IMG/VR virus record: IMGVR_UViG_3300027801_000011
Coordinates: 1-64,000 of that record
From: a virus
DNA: 64,000 nucleotides
Reading direction: 5' to 3' (one strand)
Under the pieces are notes generated by a model. The model was not told the DNA's origin. It searched no databases and saw only the letters and a program-made list of their open reading frames with translations. This document shows, piece by piece, positions 7,404-15,313 of this stretch; position 1 is the stretch's first letter, and the number at the start of each line of letters is the position of its first letter. A program made the position numbers and the translations under genes.

Positions 7404-7950
7404 ACAATACAAAGAATATCATGCAGATCAGAATACCAGATACCCTGGCAACAATTTAAAACCTCAACTGCATCACATCAAAACTCTCGTAGAGGATACT
7501 AAGGCCGAATCACTTTTAGATTTCGGTTGTGGTAAAGGACTCCAGTATACCAAATGGAAGCATCATGAAGAACTAGGTATCATGCCTGCTCTCTATGATC
7601 CTGCTGTACCAGAGTATGAAAATCTACCAGACGGCAAATTCGATGGCGTTTACTCTACAGATGTAATGGAACATATCCCCAAAGAACAACTTCCAGAAAC
7701 TTTTGATATGATTTTTTCGAAGGCCGAGAAATTTGTATTCCTTGCAATATGTACTCAACCCGCTATCGCTATACTCCCTAGTGGAGAGAACGCTCACTGT
7801 ACAGTAGAACCGATTGGGTTCTGGAAAACTATGGTAGACAAGTATGCTCCCAAGAGGGTATACACACATATCAAAACCTACGGTAATTGTAATAACTATG
7901 AAATCATGAATGAAGATTTGTATCTAGAATGGTATGTCGATCAACTATGA
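7378..7950 (+). CDS. Class I SAM-dependent methyltransferase
   Basis: A 190-residue protein with the SAM-binding motif LLDFGCGKG near residue 46 and a second acidic strand around YSTDVMEHI. Start: ATG 7378, preceded by AGGA; the frame extends upstream but only as shadow of the nuclease gene. Substrate unknown; neighbours include a second methyltransferase and P-loop transfer-like proteins, suggesting small-molecule or surface modification. Confidence 0.75.
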   Translation: MAKSNWWIEQYKEYHADQNTRYPGNNLKPQLHHIKTLVEDTKAESLLDFGCGKGLQYTKWKHHEELGIMPALYDPAVPEYENLPDGKFDGVYSTDVMEHIPKEQLPETFDMIFSKAEKFVFLAICTQPAIAILPSGENAHCTVEPIGFWKTMVDKYAPKRVYTHIKTYGNCNNYEIMNEDLYLEWYVDQL

Positions 7951-8594
7951 GGCATATAGTAGAATATGTTGGTGGTAGTAAAGGCGATATGGTCTGTAGA
8001 TTTCTTAACAGGGAAGCTCCTTCTATGGATAAAAATGGAAAGACCCTTCCTCTCAGTTTAGAGTTGAAGATGTTGAATCCTTTTGACTATACATTAGAGC
8101 TGTTCGAAAAGGCTCTTGTTGAAAATGAGTATGAATATATGCCTGCTCATCCTATGTGGTATACTAACGATACCCGATACATGGATTTGATGAAGAAACA
8201 TAAGTATGATATTATATCAATTAAGTTTGAACAAAAGCATTACACTACTATTTCTATAGAGAATATGATTAAAAACAAATTGCCCGATCTGCTGGCCAGA
8301 TTAGATGAGGTTCCAGATTTTGCATACAAAATGAGAGCTATCCCTAATAACCTGTTCAATGAGATGTTAGACGATAGAAAACTGCTTCACTATGAAGACT
8401 TGTTTTGTAGTGATCAACCTTTCCCACATTATCCACACAGAAGAACAGAATGGTTGTCTCTAGTACAAGATAGCTGGTGTGATTTTAATGGGCATGGTTA
8501 TAGAGAATTTAAACTACCAAAAACCTTTGATGGGACTAGACGCCCCATTCCTATGGTAGAACAGATAGAAAAATATCTGTCTGGTTTTAAATAG
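7947..8594 (+). CDS. Unknown protein with possible P-loop, sulfotransferase-like
   Basis: A 215-residue protein starting with ATG overlapping the preceding stop. Near the N-terminus HIVEYVGGSKGD resembles the phosphate-binding start of sulfotransferase-type P-loop proteins common in marine phages. The rest shows no firm motif. The similarity is weak and the call tentative; 10546-11130 is a clearer member of the same type. Confidence 0.5.
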   Translation: MRHIVEYVGGSKGDMVCRFLNREAPSMDKNGKTLPLSLELKMLNPFDYTLELFEKALVENEYEYMPAHPMWYTNDTRYMDLMKKHKYDIISIKFEQKHYTTISIENMIKNKLPDLLARLDEVPDFAYKMRAIPNNLFNEMLDDRKLLHYEDLFCSDQPFPHYPHRRTEWLSLVQDSWCDFNGHGYREFKLPKTFDGTRRPIPMVEQIEKYLSGFK

Positions 8595-8607
8595 AAAGAA
8601 GATTATA

Positions 8608-9147
8608 ATGGAAAGTGAAATAAAAGAATTTTTTGGAAAGACATGGAATCAGACTGAAGTGGATGATCATGTAGTGGACAGATTGAAGGCTGCTAGAAAT
8701 GTTATTGATGTGGGGTGTGGTTTTAATCCTTATAAGAAACATACTAATAATCTAGTCGGTGTTGATATTGTTAATGGCAGTGCTGATTGGATAGGTGATA
8801 TTATAGATTATAAGCCTGTTACAAAATTTGATGTAGCAATCTGCTATGGTATCTTACACTTCAATTCTTACGATTGGATACGAGAACGTCTAGAGTGGGT
8901 TGTGAATAATCTTACAGAAGATGGTGAAATTCTAATTAAAGTAAATCCATCCAGAAAAGAAGATCAGGCAGAAGAACTACGGAGTTCTGATGTCATTTGG
9001 TTTGATAAGTGGAACCGTGGATTAGCAGATCATTTTGCTGACATATATAAATTAGAAGTTTGGAATTGGAGGGAATGGCGTAACCCGCTAGATAATAGTT
9101 TACGCATTAAATTTGATTATAGGAGAAAAGATCATGGACTCAAGTAG
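8608..9147 (+). CDS. Class I SAM-dependent methyltransferase
   Basis: A 179-residue protein with the motif VIDVGCGFNP near residue 32, an acidic VGVDIV strand about 20 residues later and a catalytic-region-like FDVAICYGILHF. A ribosome site (AGAAAGAAG) precedes the ATG. It overlaps the symporter gene by 14 bases. Substrate unknown. Confidence 0.75.
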   Translation: MESEIKEFFGKTWNQTEVDDHVVDRLKAARNVIDVGCGFNPYKKHTNNLVGVDIVNGSADWIGDIIDYKPVTKFDVAICYGILHFNSYDWIRERLEWVVNNLTEDGEILIKVNPSRKEDQAEELRSSDVIWFDKWNRGLADHFADIYKLEVWNWREWRNPLDNSLRIKFDYRRKDHGLK

Positions 9148-10549
9148 TGGATTAATAGTACTAGCAGTATATGGGTTGTTTGCATTTGCAATGACGTATT
9201 GGTATGCTAGGGGTTACAATAATAATAAAGAAGGGTTTCTAGTTGCTAAACGGGAACTTGGTACGTTTCAAGGCAGTTTAAGTATTTCTGCCGCTTGGTT
9301 GTGGGCGCCAGGATTGTTTATCTCTGCCCAACAGGCATATGTAAATGGCCTTGCTGGACTGTTCTGGTTCTGTCTAGGTAATTTCTTAACGCTAGGCGCT
9401 TTTGCTTGGTTCGCAAGAAACCTAAGAGATAAGGAACCTAATGGATTCACATTCTCTGGTTATCTAAAAGAAAAGTTCTCTGGTCGAGTACAGAACCTAT
9501 TTCTCGTAGAGATGATGATCCTTGCTGTCTGTGCTTTTGCAATCAATCTGATTGCTGGTTCTAAGACTGTAGAAGTACTTACAGGTCTAGACGCTGGGTG
9601 GACTAGTCTACTCATGGTTCTAGTTGCTATACTCTATTCATTTAGGGCTGGACTGAAAGCAACCGTTATTACTGAGGTGATTAAGATCATCGTAGTGTGG
9701 ACAGGTGCTGTTGTTCTAGTACCGTGGGTGATCATCAATGCTGGTGGTTGGGATACTGTTGTTGCTGGAATGGACGGAATAAAGAATCCAAGTTGGGTAT
9801 CAGTATTCTTAGGTTTTGGTGCAGCTGCATTTCTTGGACATATGGGTGGCCCTTGGGGCGACAACTCATTCTACCAACGTGCATTTAGTATCAAAAAGAA
9901 ATCTATTATTCCATCATTCGTGATTGCATCATTTGTGTTTATTGTGATACCTATCATGATGGGACTTCTAGGTTTTGTTGCCGCTGGTTCTGGTATGCAG
10001 ATAGATAACGTGGGTGTAACTAATGCCATCGTTATTGCAGAGTTCCTACCTATGGGTGCGTCTATATTCTTTATGTTTATGGTCTTCGCTGGTTTGGTTG
10101 CAATTCTAGATTCTCAGTTTGCTTCTGTCGCTAACATGACAGGACACGATATCTATAATAAGTTTAGGTACAATAGCTGGAATATGCCAGACTCAGAAAT
10201 CAAATGGGCACGATGGGGAATGTTACTTCTCGCCGCCGTTGCGTTGGGTATCTCTCATATCCCTGGCATAGAGTTAATGCATCTATTTCTATTCTTTGCA
10301 GTACTACGTGCTAGTGTTTGGTTGCCTTCTATGTTATCATTTCTTAAACCCGATCTAATCAATGAGAAAGGCATGTTCTGGGGAATCCTAATATGTGCTA
10401 CTGCTGGTGAGATTTTGTTTGTTAGTGGTAAACTAGGGTTTAGTGATACTGCCTTTTTGGGTACAATGGTTGCAGTCTTTGGTTCGCCTCTGCTTGCAAT
10501 TCTTATCTCTAAGAAACCAGATATGATTAGTACTGAAATTCAACCGTGA
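9134..10549 (+). CDS. Sodium:solute symporter (SSS family)
   Basis: A 471-residue integral membrane protein with about a dozen hydrophobic segments, the size and topology of SSS-family symporters (LeuT-like fold, sodium-driven uptake). The N-terminus shows the family pattern of a first helix, then YNNNKEGFLVAKRELG before helix 2; the MGGPWGDNSFYQRAFS stretch resembles the DxxxxQR region of urea/proline-type members. Start ATG 9134 with ribosome site AGGAGAAAAG. The gene looks intact. A transporter of this class is rare in phage genomes; the solute (urea, amino acid, osmolyte) cannot be read from the sequence. Confidence 0.88.
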   Translation: MDSSSGLIVLAVYGLFAFAMTYWYARGYNNNKEGFLVAKRELGTFQGSLSISAAWLWAPGLFISAQQAYVNGLAGLFWFCLGNFLTLGAFAWFARNLRDKEPNGFTFSGYLKEKFSGRVQNLFLVEMMILAVCAFAINLIAGSKTVEVLTGLDAGWTSLLMVLVAILYSFRAGLKATVITEVIKIIVVWTGAVVLVPWVIINAGGWDTVVAGMDGIKNPSWVSVFLGFGAAAFLGHMGGPWGDNSFYQRAFSIKKKSIIPSFVIASFVFIVIPIMMGLLGFVAAGSGMQIDNVGVTNAIVIAEFLPMGASIFFMFMVFAGLVAILDSQFASVANMTGHDIYNKFRYNSWNMPDSEIKWARWGMLLLAAVALGISHIPGIELMHLFLFFAVLRASVWLPSMLSFLKPDLINEKGMFWGILICATAGEILFVSGKLGFSDTAFLGTMVAVFGSPLLAILISKKPDMISTEIQP

Positions 10550-11130
10550 AAATACTACTAATCATAGGCCCCCAAGGTTCTGGAAATCATATCTGGAGTA
10601 AAATCTTGGGGACTTGGGCAAATTCAGAGTTTTGGGTGGGGCACAAAGATGAGCCCCACTCTCACCTCTGGGCAGATGTAGAATTATGGAAAGAACATAA
10701 TTGGCCTGATGTACATACTTTGATATCTGTATCAGCGCCATTTGCTATTAACGGTACTACAATATTTCCAGACATTAAACGATGGAAGGAGATCATGACT
10801 GATCGTGGACTACCACATGAGATCGCTGTGATAACCAGAGACAAGACCATCAACATGTATCAGAACGAAAGACTTAGACCAGTAAATAACTATCAAAATT
10901 CTGTGGACTTCCTTAATGGGCTTGAAGTAGACGCTTTCTTGTCCACGGAGACACTTATGATCTACAAAGAAAAGTATCTTCAAGTTCTTAATAAACAATT
11001 AAAATATCCTATCGTAGCTCCTAAAGACCTTGATAACATCGTATCACAGTCTTTTAATGAAAAATATGTGACATATGTCACAGATTCACCCCTAGATAAT
11101 GTCGTTAGAAAAGTATCTGGATATAAATAG
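10546..11130 (+). CDS. P-loop protein, sulfotransferase-like
   Basis: A 194-residue protein beginning with GTG that overlaps the symporter stop. The N-terminus carries a Walker-A-like loop, GPQGSGNHIWSKIL, typical of a group of cyanophage/pelagiphage proteins related to sulfotransferases. The remainder is mixed alpha/beta without clear catalytic residues. Its last codons contain the T4-like late promoter box of the next gene. Confidence 0.55.
   Translation: MKILLIIGPQGSGNHIWSKILGTWANSEFWVGHKDEPHSHLWADVELWKEHNWPDVHTLISVSAPFAINGTTIFPDIKRWKEIMTDRGLPHEIAVITRDKTINMYQNERLRPVNNYQNSVDFLNGLEVDAFLSTETLMIYKEKYLQVLNKQLKYPIVAPKDLDNIVSQSFNEKYVTYVTDSPLDNVVRKVSGYK
11122..11129 (+). promoter_or_regulatory. 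T4-like late promoter box TATAAATA
   Basis: An exact TATAAATA, the T4 late consensus recognised with gp55 and gp33, lying inside the last codons of the preceding gene and 45 bases before the ATG at 11175. It probably drives the exported-protein cluster late in infection. Confidence 0.6.
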
Positions 11131-11174
11131 CTGTAGAAATAGCAAGATAGACCATCTTGGGAAAGGCTACAATT

Positions 11175-11702
11175 ATGAAGTACCTAGCATCTGTTTTTGC
11201 TTTGGTATTGTGCGTTTTACCCATACATCATTCTTATGGGGCAGATACAAATACTGTCTCAACCGTTGTGACCGACAAGGCACCACCAACAGCATCGGCA
11301 CCATCGATAGTCATTAATAACAGTGACATCTGTAAGAGTGCCGCCAGCGCTGCAATTCAGACTCAGATTTTAGGGTTTGCATCTGGCATTACGATAACAG
11401 ACGAAAATTGCGAACGGCTAAAACTCAGCCGCTCAATGTATGGCATGGGCATGAAGGTTGCTGCCGTCAGCATGTTGTGTCAAGACGCAAGAGTTTTTGA
11501 CGCTATGTGGATGGCAGGCACACCATGCCCTTACAATGGCCAAATAGGAGATGAGGCTAAAACCTCATGGGAAACAAACCCATCCGAAACCCCTACTGGA
11601 AGTTTAGTGTTCTCTGAAGAGAGACTTAAAAAAAAAGAGCTGAACACGGAGAAGGAGAAGACCACGGAGACTCAGATAGAGGAAGAGAACAACTGGGACT
11701 GA
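11175..11702 (+). CDS. Exported protein; zero-frame product of a frameshift gene
   Basis: A 175-residue protein with a type I signal peptide (cut probably after SYG, about residue 22), a cysteine-containing globular middle and a charged tail. ATG 11175 is preferred to an upstream TTG because only it yields a proper signal peptide. A run of nine A (11628-11636) sits near the end: the zero frame stops at 11702, while the -1 frame stays open to 11887 and adds an acidic, membrane-anchored tail. Family not recognised. Confidence 0.7.
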   Translation: MKYLASVFALVLCVLPIHHSYGADTNTVSTVVTDKAPPTASAPSIVINNSDICKSAASAAIQTQILGFASGITITDENCERLKLSRSMYGMGMKVAAVSMLCQDARVFDAMWMAGTPCPYNGQIGDEAKTSWETNPSETPTGSLVFSEERLKKKELNTEKEKTTETQIEEENNWD

Positions 11703-11887
11703 GTGACTACGAAGATTTGAATGGCGATGGATATGGAATAACAGACGATTACGAGGAAGAAGAAACTTTAGATGAATATGCAGATGCAAATAAAGACAGC
11801 GAAACGAAGAGTTTTGGCTGGATCAATGGCGTGGGCATCCTTGTGGGTGTTGCTGGCATGTTCTTTGGTATTCCCCCAATCTTCTAA
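11630..11887 (+). CDS. -1 frame extension: acidic EF-hand-like tail plus membrane anchor
   Basis: An 85-codon open frame with no ATG near its start, entered from 11175-11702 by a -1 shift at the A9 run. It encodes an acidic region with an EF-hand-like calcium loop (DLNGDGYGITDD), then a C-terminal membrane segment (FGWINGVGILVGVAGMFFG). The composition looks coding. A shift would turn the secreted protein into a membrane-anchored one. Ribosomal frameshifting, RNA polymerase slippage, a TTG start near 11719 or a sequencing error in the A run are all possible. It overlaps the next gene by 116 bases. Confidence 0.55.
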   Translation, partial: KKRAEHGEGEDHGDSDRGREQLGLSDYEDLNGDGYGITDDYEEEETLDEYADANKDSETKSFGWINGVGILVGVAGMFFGIPPIF

Positions 11888-13235
11888 AGCAGAACAAGAA
11901 ATCGTTACGGGTCAAACTACCACGGGAAATCTTGTCGGTACAGACTTGAACACTTACACTAGAGAAGGTAAAACATTTATAGGGCCAACTGGTCAAGGAT
12001 GTAGTACAGGAGAGTTTTGTACTGGCGGTAAAGAAATAGGTGGTAAATTCTCTACAACTTTCAATCTACAGAATAGCATGACACTAGACAATATCAATAG
12101 GGGATTCACGCTAGATTCTGGCGTGGATGTTTCAAGTCATATTAGTAATGTTACTGTCCCTAATTGTGTAACTATGACTCAGGCCTCTCCAGATTGTAAG
12201 GATACATTTTCATTAACAATTTCACTATACAATTCTCAACACACAACAGGAACAGCAATACATACATTTGTACATCAAGTTGAATTAGACTTTAGTGGTG
12301 CTCGGAGTTTTCTCTTTCAAGACTTAATCCCTGCTAACGAGTTTTCCTTCATGACAGGTGAGTTTTCTTTGTTCGGCATAGACGCTGGGTTTGGATCAAA
12401 TGCGTTTGGCCCTCAATTCTCAAACCCCACAATGACATCTACGTTTGATGTAGTATCTATTATTCAAGATGTAATTATAGATGTAATCGAAGAGATGGTA
12501 TTACCAGAATTTACTGTTCCAATAACCAATATTGAGGTGGAGATAAATAACAGTACAGTAGAAGCTAATGCACCTATGCCACCAATGCAGATTGCAGAGA
12601 TTCAAACTGTAGAACTGCAAGCCCCAGTAATGGTGGCACCAGTACAAACAACAACTGTTGAACAGATTGCCGAGGTGGCAACTACTGCTTCAGTTGAACA
12701 AGAAATGGAAGTTGTTAATGAACCTACCAATGAACAACCTGTTGAATCTACCGTCACTAATGGCCCAGAGCCGAGTGAGGAAGGTGGAACCAATAGTGCA
12801 ACTACAGAAAATGAAGACGCCGACAATGGATCAACGGATAGTGGGGTACGAAGAGGGCCCCCAGCTGCATCTGCCGATGAACCAGAAGAAGCACAAACTG
12901 AATCTGCTAGTGTAAAGAAACCCACAGCGAAACAAAAGATTGCGAAGAAACGTGCAGCTAAACAAAAAGTTGCTAAGAAGATAATGAAACGCATGGGTGA
13001 TAAAGGAAAATATGATAGTACGAACCAAGTACGACAACTAGTAGTAATGCAAGTACTGGGGAATACTAGAAGTTTTTTTAATGTTTCGAAGATAATACCA
13101 GATACGCCTGGTTTCTTTAATGAGACAAAAATACCAGACACATCAATATCAGACAATAATTACTCGGCTTATATTTTATTTGGAGGGAGTGACGTTGCTC
13201 ATGACGCCTTGACGGCAAGCCAATACAGGAGGTAA
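11772..13235 (+). CDS. Large exported protein, unknown
   Basis: A 487-residue protein with a long basic N-terminus and signal peptide (cleavage likely after SKA, about residue 40), a beta-rich Thr/Ser/Asn domain with paired cysteines to about residue 230, a low-complexity Val/Thr/Glu/Pro linker (260-370), a Lys/Ala-rich helical stretch (about 385-415) and a short C-terminal domain. The order suggests a surface or virion-decorating protein. It begins inside the frameshift extension and is followed by two small membrane proteins. Family not recognised. Confidence 0.65.
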   Translation: MNMQMQIKTAKRRVLAGSMAWASLWVLLACSLVFPQSSKAEQEIVTGQTTTGNLVGTDLNTYTREGKTFIGPTGQGCSTGEFCTGGKEIGGKFSTTFNLQNSMTLDNINRGFTLDSGVDVSSHISNVTVPNCVTMTQASPDCKDTFSLTISLYNSQHTTGTAIHTFVHQVELDFSGARSFLFQDLIPANEFSFMTGEFSLFGIDAGFGSNAFGPQFSNPTMTSTFDVVSIIQDVIIDVIEEMVLPEFTVPITNIEVEINNSTVEANAPMPPMQIAEIQTVELQAPVMVAPVQTTTVEQIAEVATTASVEQEMEVVNEPTNEQPVESTVTNGPEPSEEGGTNSATTENEDADNGSTDSGVRRGPPAASADEPEEAQTESASVKKPTAKQKIAKKRAAKQKVAKKIMKRMGDKGKYDSTNQVRQLVVMQVLGNTRSFFNVSKIIPDTPGFFNETKIPDTSISDNNYSAYILFGGSDVAHDALTASQYRR

Positions 13236-13240
13236 AAAAA

Positions 13241-13414
13241 ATGCCACTAGAGACAATACAGGCCATAAGCTCGCTATGGCCGTTAGCATTTGGAATATTA
13301 ACTTTAGTAATTGTATTGGCGAAAATGCATGGTGCTATATCGACACTTCAAGAAAAAATAAAGAGTGCCTTTGAACTGATAAACAAAATACAGGAACGGC
13401 AAAGAGGAGACTAA
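13241..13414 (+). CDS. Small single-pass membrane protein
   Basis: A 57-residue protein with a perfect ribosome site (AGGAGG) 8 bases before the ATG. One transmembrane segment (residues 11-28) is followed by a basic amphipathic helix. It sits between the exported protein and a coiled-coil membrane protein with very short gaps. Function unknown. Confidence 0.6.
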   Translation: MPLETIQAISSLWPLAFGILTLVIVLAKMHGAISTLQEKIKSAFELINKIQERQRGD

Positions 13415-13415
13415 C

Positions 13416-13967
13416 ATGGCAGAGGTAGAGGTAGCAGGCATAAAATTTCGTGGAGGCAAGATGGTAGCAGTTCTGATGGCTTTAAGCACATTGGGCGGCG
13501 GTATCTATGCGGGCTTGGAATTCTATAAAGATTATGCAAATATGAAACAGAAGATCGCCAATTATACGGCGCCAGACCTAAGTGGGATTCGTAAAAATCT
13601 TGCAGTTCTAGATAAGAAGATGGATGGCGTAGTACTAAGCGTAACAGAAGGCGTAGACTATACCAGAGATATCAAGAATGATCTAAAGAAAGATATTGGT
13701 CGTATTGAGAAACAGGTGGACAGTGTAGAACGGCGTGGTAAGGATGCCTTTGCTCTAGTACGAGAGAGTATAGAAACTAATGATTCTAAAGTACGTAAGA
13801 TGGTATCTAATGCTACAGATCGTTTTGACAAACGTAGAGAACAGACACGATCAAATATGGACGATCTAGAAATAAGAAACAAAGCTGCAATGAAAGCACT
13901 ACAGGATGTTATCAACATGCAGATCAAAAAGGCTCTAGAAAATCCACTGGCTAATATGAGAAAGTAG
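13416..13967 (+). CDS. Membrane-anchored coiled-coil protein
   Basis: A 183-residue protein with one membrane segment (about residues 16-34) and a long coiled-coil region with repeated Asp/Lys/Arg heptads to the C-terminus. Similar proteins occur in marine T4-like phages, with no known role. GAGGAGA precedes the start. About 95 bases without a gene follow it. Confidence 0.6.
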   Translation: MAEVEVAGIKFRGGKMVAVLMALSTLGGGIYAGLEFYKDYANMKQKIANYTAPDLSGIRKNLAVLDKKMDGVVLSVTEGVDYTRDIKNDLKKDIGRIEKQVDSVERRGKDAFALVRESIETNDSKVRKMVSNATDRFDKRREQTRSNMDDLEIRNKAAMKALQDVINMQIKKALENPLANMRK

Positions 13968-14063
13968 TCATGCAATAATTACATATCGGTCACATCATAA
14001 AGACATGTCCAGAATACATGCCTCTCTTATACATATAGGTATCACATACAACAGGAGAGACTT

Positions 14064-14255
14064 ATGATAACCAGAGATTACTTTGGTTACGATAATAATT
14101 CATTTGATATCGTAACAGACAAACTAAAGAAAATGTACCAAGGTACTTGCAATTTGATCCTTGCATTTGGATATGCCAGGGCAGCAGGCGAACTTAGTCG
14201 TGCAGGGCTTCATGCTGAGGCCAAATCATTAATGATGGAACTTAAAGAAAAATAA
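14064..14255 (+). CDS. Small helical protein, unknown
   Basis: A 63-residue, mostly helical protein with a good ribosome site (AGGAGAG) 5 bases before the ATG. It ends 9 bases before the -35 of the next promoter. The 96 bases upstream (13968-14063) show no TTGACA-type promoter or clear terminator. No family recognised. Confidence 0.55.
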   Translation: MITRDYFGYDNNSFDIVTDKLKKMYQGTCNLILAFGYARAAGELSRAGLHAEAKSLMMELKEK

Positions 14256-14263
14256 AAAGGTAC

Positions 14264-14292
14264 TTGACATTCCTCTATCTTTGTGTTATTAT
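14264..14292 (+). promoter_or_regulatory. Sigma-70-like early promoter
   Basis: TTGACA at 14264-14269, 17 bases, TATTAT at 14287-14292, preceded by AAAAAGGTAC, the extended form also seen at 46667. It heads the run of exported and lipoprotein genes from 14332. Confidence 0.75.
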
Positions 14293-14331
14293 CTATTATA
14301 AGGTCAAAAATTGAGAAAGATAAATAATATT

Positions 14332-14568
14332 ATGGATGTTTACTTACACACTGCTATAGCTTTTGGATGTATATTTGGATCATATTGTGCTGGCGCTTTT
14401 ATAGCCAAGAAGAATGTGGTCGAGAATATAGTTGGAAATATGCTTGACAAGTTGGAGACAGATGGATATCTCGCTACCGTTACGGACAAAGACGGCGAGA
14501 AGAACATTGTCACCTTATCTGAAATACGTGCTACAGCGGTGAAAGATGCTTTATCAAAAAATAACTAA
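14332..14568 (+). CDS. Small membrane protein, unknown
   Basis: A 78-residue protein with a first hydrophobic segment (residues 3-24) and a polar C-terminal half. A TTG at 14311 would add seven residues, but the AAGG before it lies at the predicted transcription start and could not act as a ribosome site, so the ATG is preferred. It overlaps the next gene by 23 bases. Confidence 0.55.
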   Translation: MDVYLHTAIAFGCIFGSYCAGAFIAKKNVVENIVGNMLDKLETDGYLATVTDKDGEKNIVTLSEIRATAVKDALSKNN

Positions 14569-15010
14569 GACTGTTCTAGCTCTTACTCTACTTTCTACAA
14601 CTGCTCTCGCTACAGAGACTCCTTGTGACTTCAATACTAATGATCAAACGATCTATGAAGGTACAATAGACTCTGTGAGAGTGGTTGATAAGAAGGTAGA
14701 AAAGTATGTTGCTGATACATTCAAATGTACTATGTCAATTGAGGGCAGAGTACGTGGTCAATGGTATCCAGCAAACGCCTCGTATATATACGGCCCAGAC
14801 GTTTCCCAAGAAAATGCTTGTACTAATGCTGAAAATCGTGCTAAGAAGTCGATTTTGAGGAAATTTGTACCCGAAACGCTGAAAAGTGAAAAGAATCTTA
14901 AATGTGACTTGACAAAGGTCAAGAAATCGTGTAAGGTAGTATACATAAATGCCCTTGTGGGCGAATTTGGTAAACAACGGATAAGGATGGTAAGTTGTGA
15001 TGAAAAGTGA
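14546..15010 (+). CDS. Exported cysteine-containing protein
   Basis: A 154-residue protein with a signal peptide (cleavage after ALA, about residue 22) and a mature part containing six cysteines, able to form three disulfides in the periplasm. No family recognised. It is translationally linked to the entericidin-like lipoprotein gene that follows (11-base overlap). Confidence 0.6.
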   Translation: MLYQKITKTVLALTLLSTTALATETPCDFNTNDQTIYEGTIDSVRVVDKKVEKYVADTFKCTMSIEGRVRGQWYPANASYIYGPDVSQENACTNAENRAKKSILRKFVPETLKSEKNLKCDLTKVKKSCKVVYINALVGEFGKQRIRMVSCDEK

Positions 15011-15173
15011 AGACTATATGAAGATGACATTGTGGGCTATTTTTGCCGCCGTGATCATTTTCGCACTAGCAGGTTGTGGAAACACAATGAAAGGTTTCGA
15101 GACAGATATTTACGAAAAGCGTAAGGCTGTGTCGGATTTCGTTTCTCCCGCTGAAAAAGCGGAGGAGAAATGA
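15000..15173 (+). CDS. Entericidin-like lipoprotein
   Basis: A 57-residue lipoprotein with a membrane-spanning signal and lipobox ALAGC (Cys26), then the entericidin A/B pattern C-x-N-T-x-K-G-F-x-x-D-I. Bacterial entericidins are tiny outer-membrane lipoproteins linked to cell lysis and antidote function. ATG 15000 overlaps the preceding stop region; an internal ATG seven codons in is an alternative start giving a shorter signal. A phage copy could affect the envelope late in infection or block superinfection; that is inference. Confidence 0.65.
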   Translation: MKSEDYMKMTLWAIFAAVIIFALAGCGNTMKGFETDIYEKRKAVSDFVSPAEKAEEK

Positions 15174-15313
15174 TTAAAATAATTATTGCATTTATTATTG
15201 GTTGCATGGTAGTTACATACTACCCAGCAATTGGTACTATTGCAAAAAGCAAATTTCTAGAGTCAGATGGCGCTAGGGATGCATTGGTAAATACATTGAA
15301 GGAGATTAAATAA
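15170..15313 (+). CDS. Small membrane protein, unknown
   Basis: A 47-residue protein coupled to its neighbours on both sides (ATG in the preceding stop, stop in the next ATG), with GGAGGAGAA as ribosome site. One N-terminal membrane segment with a cysteine at residue 12 is followed by a polar tail. Family not recognised. Confidence 0.55.
   Translation: MIKIIIAFIIGCMVVTYYPAIGTIAKSKFLESDGARDALVNTLKEIK

Noticed and set aside
12602-13156. 184-codon minus-strand frame within the exported protein gene
   Set aside because: Shadow of the low-complexity linker of 11772-13235; no start signal and opposite to all neighbours.
14909-14937. TTGACA inside the exported protein gene 14546-15010
   Set aside because: The sequence 17 bases downstream (TAAGGT) is not a -10, and the following gene is translationally coupled to the upstream one.
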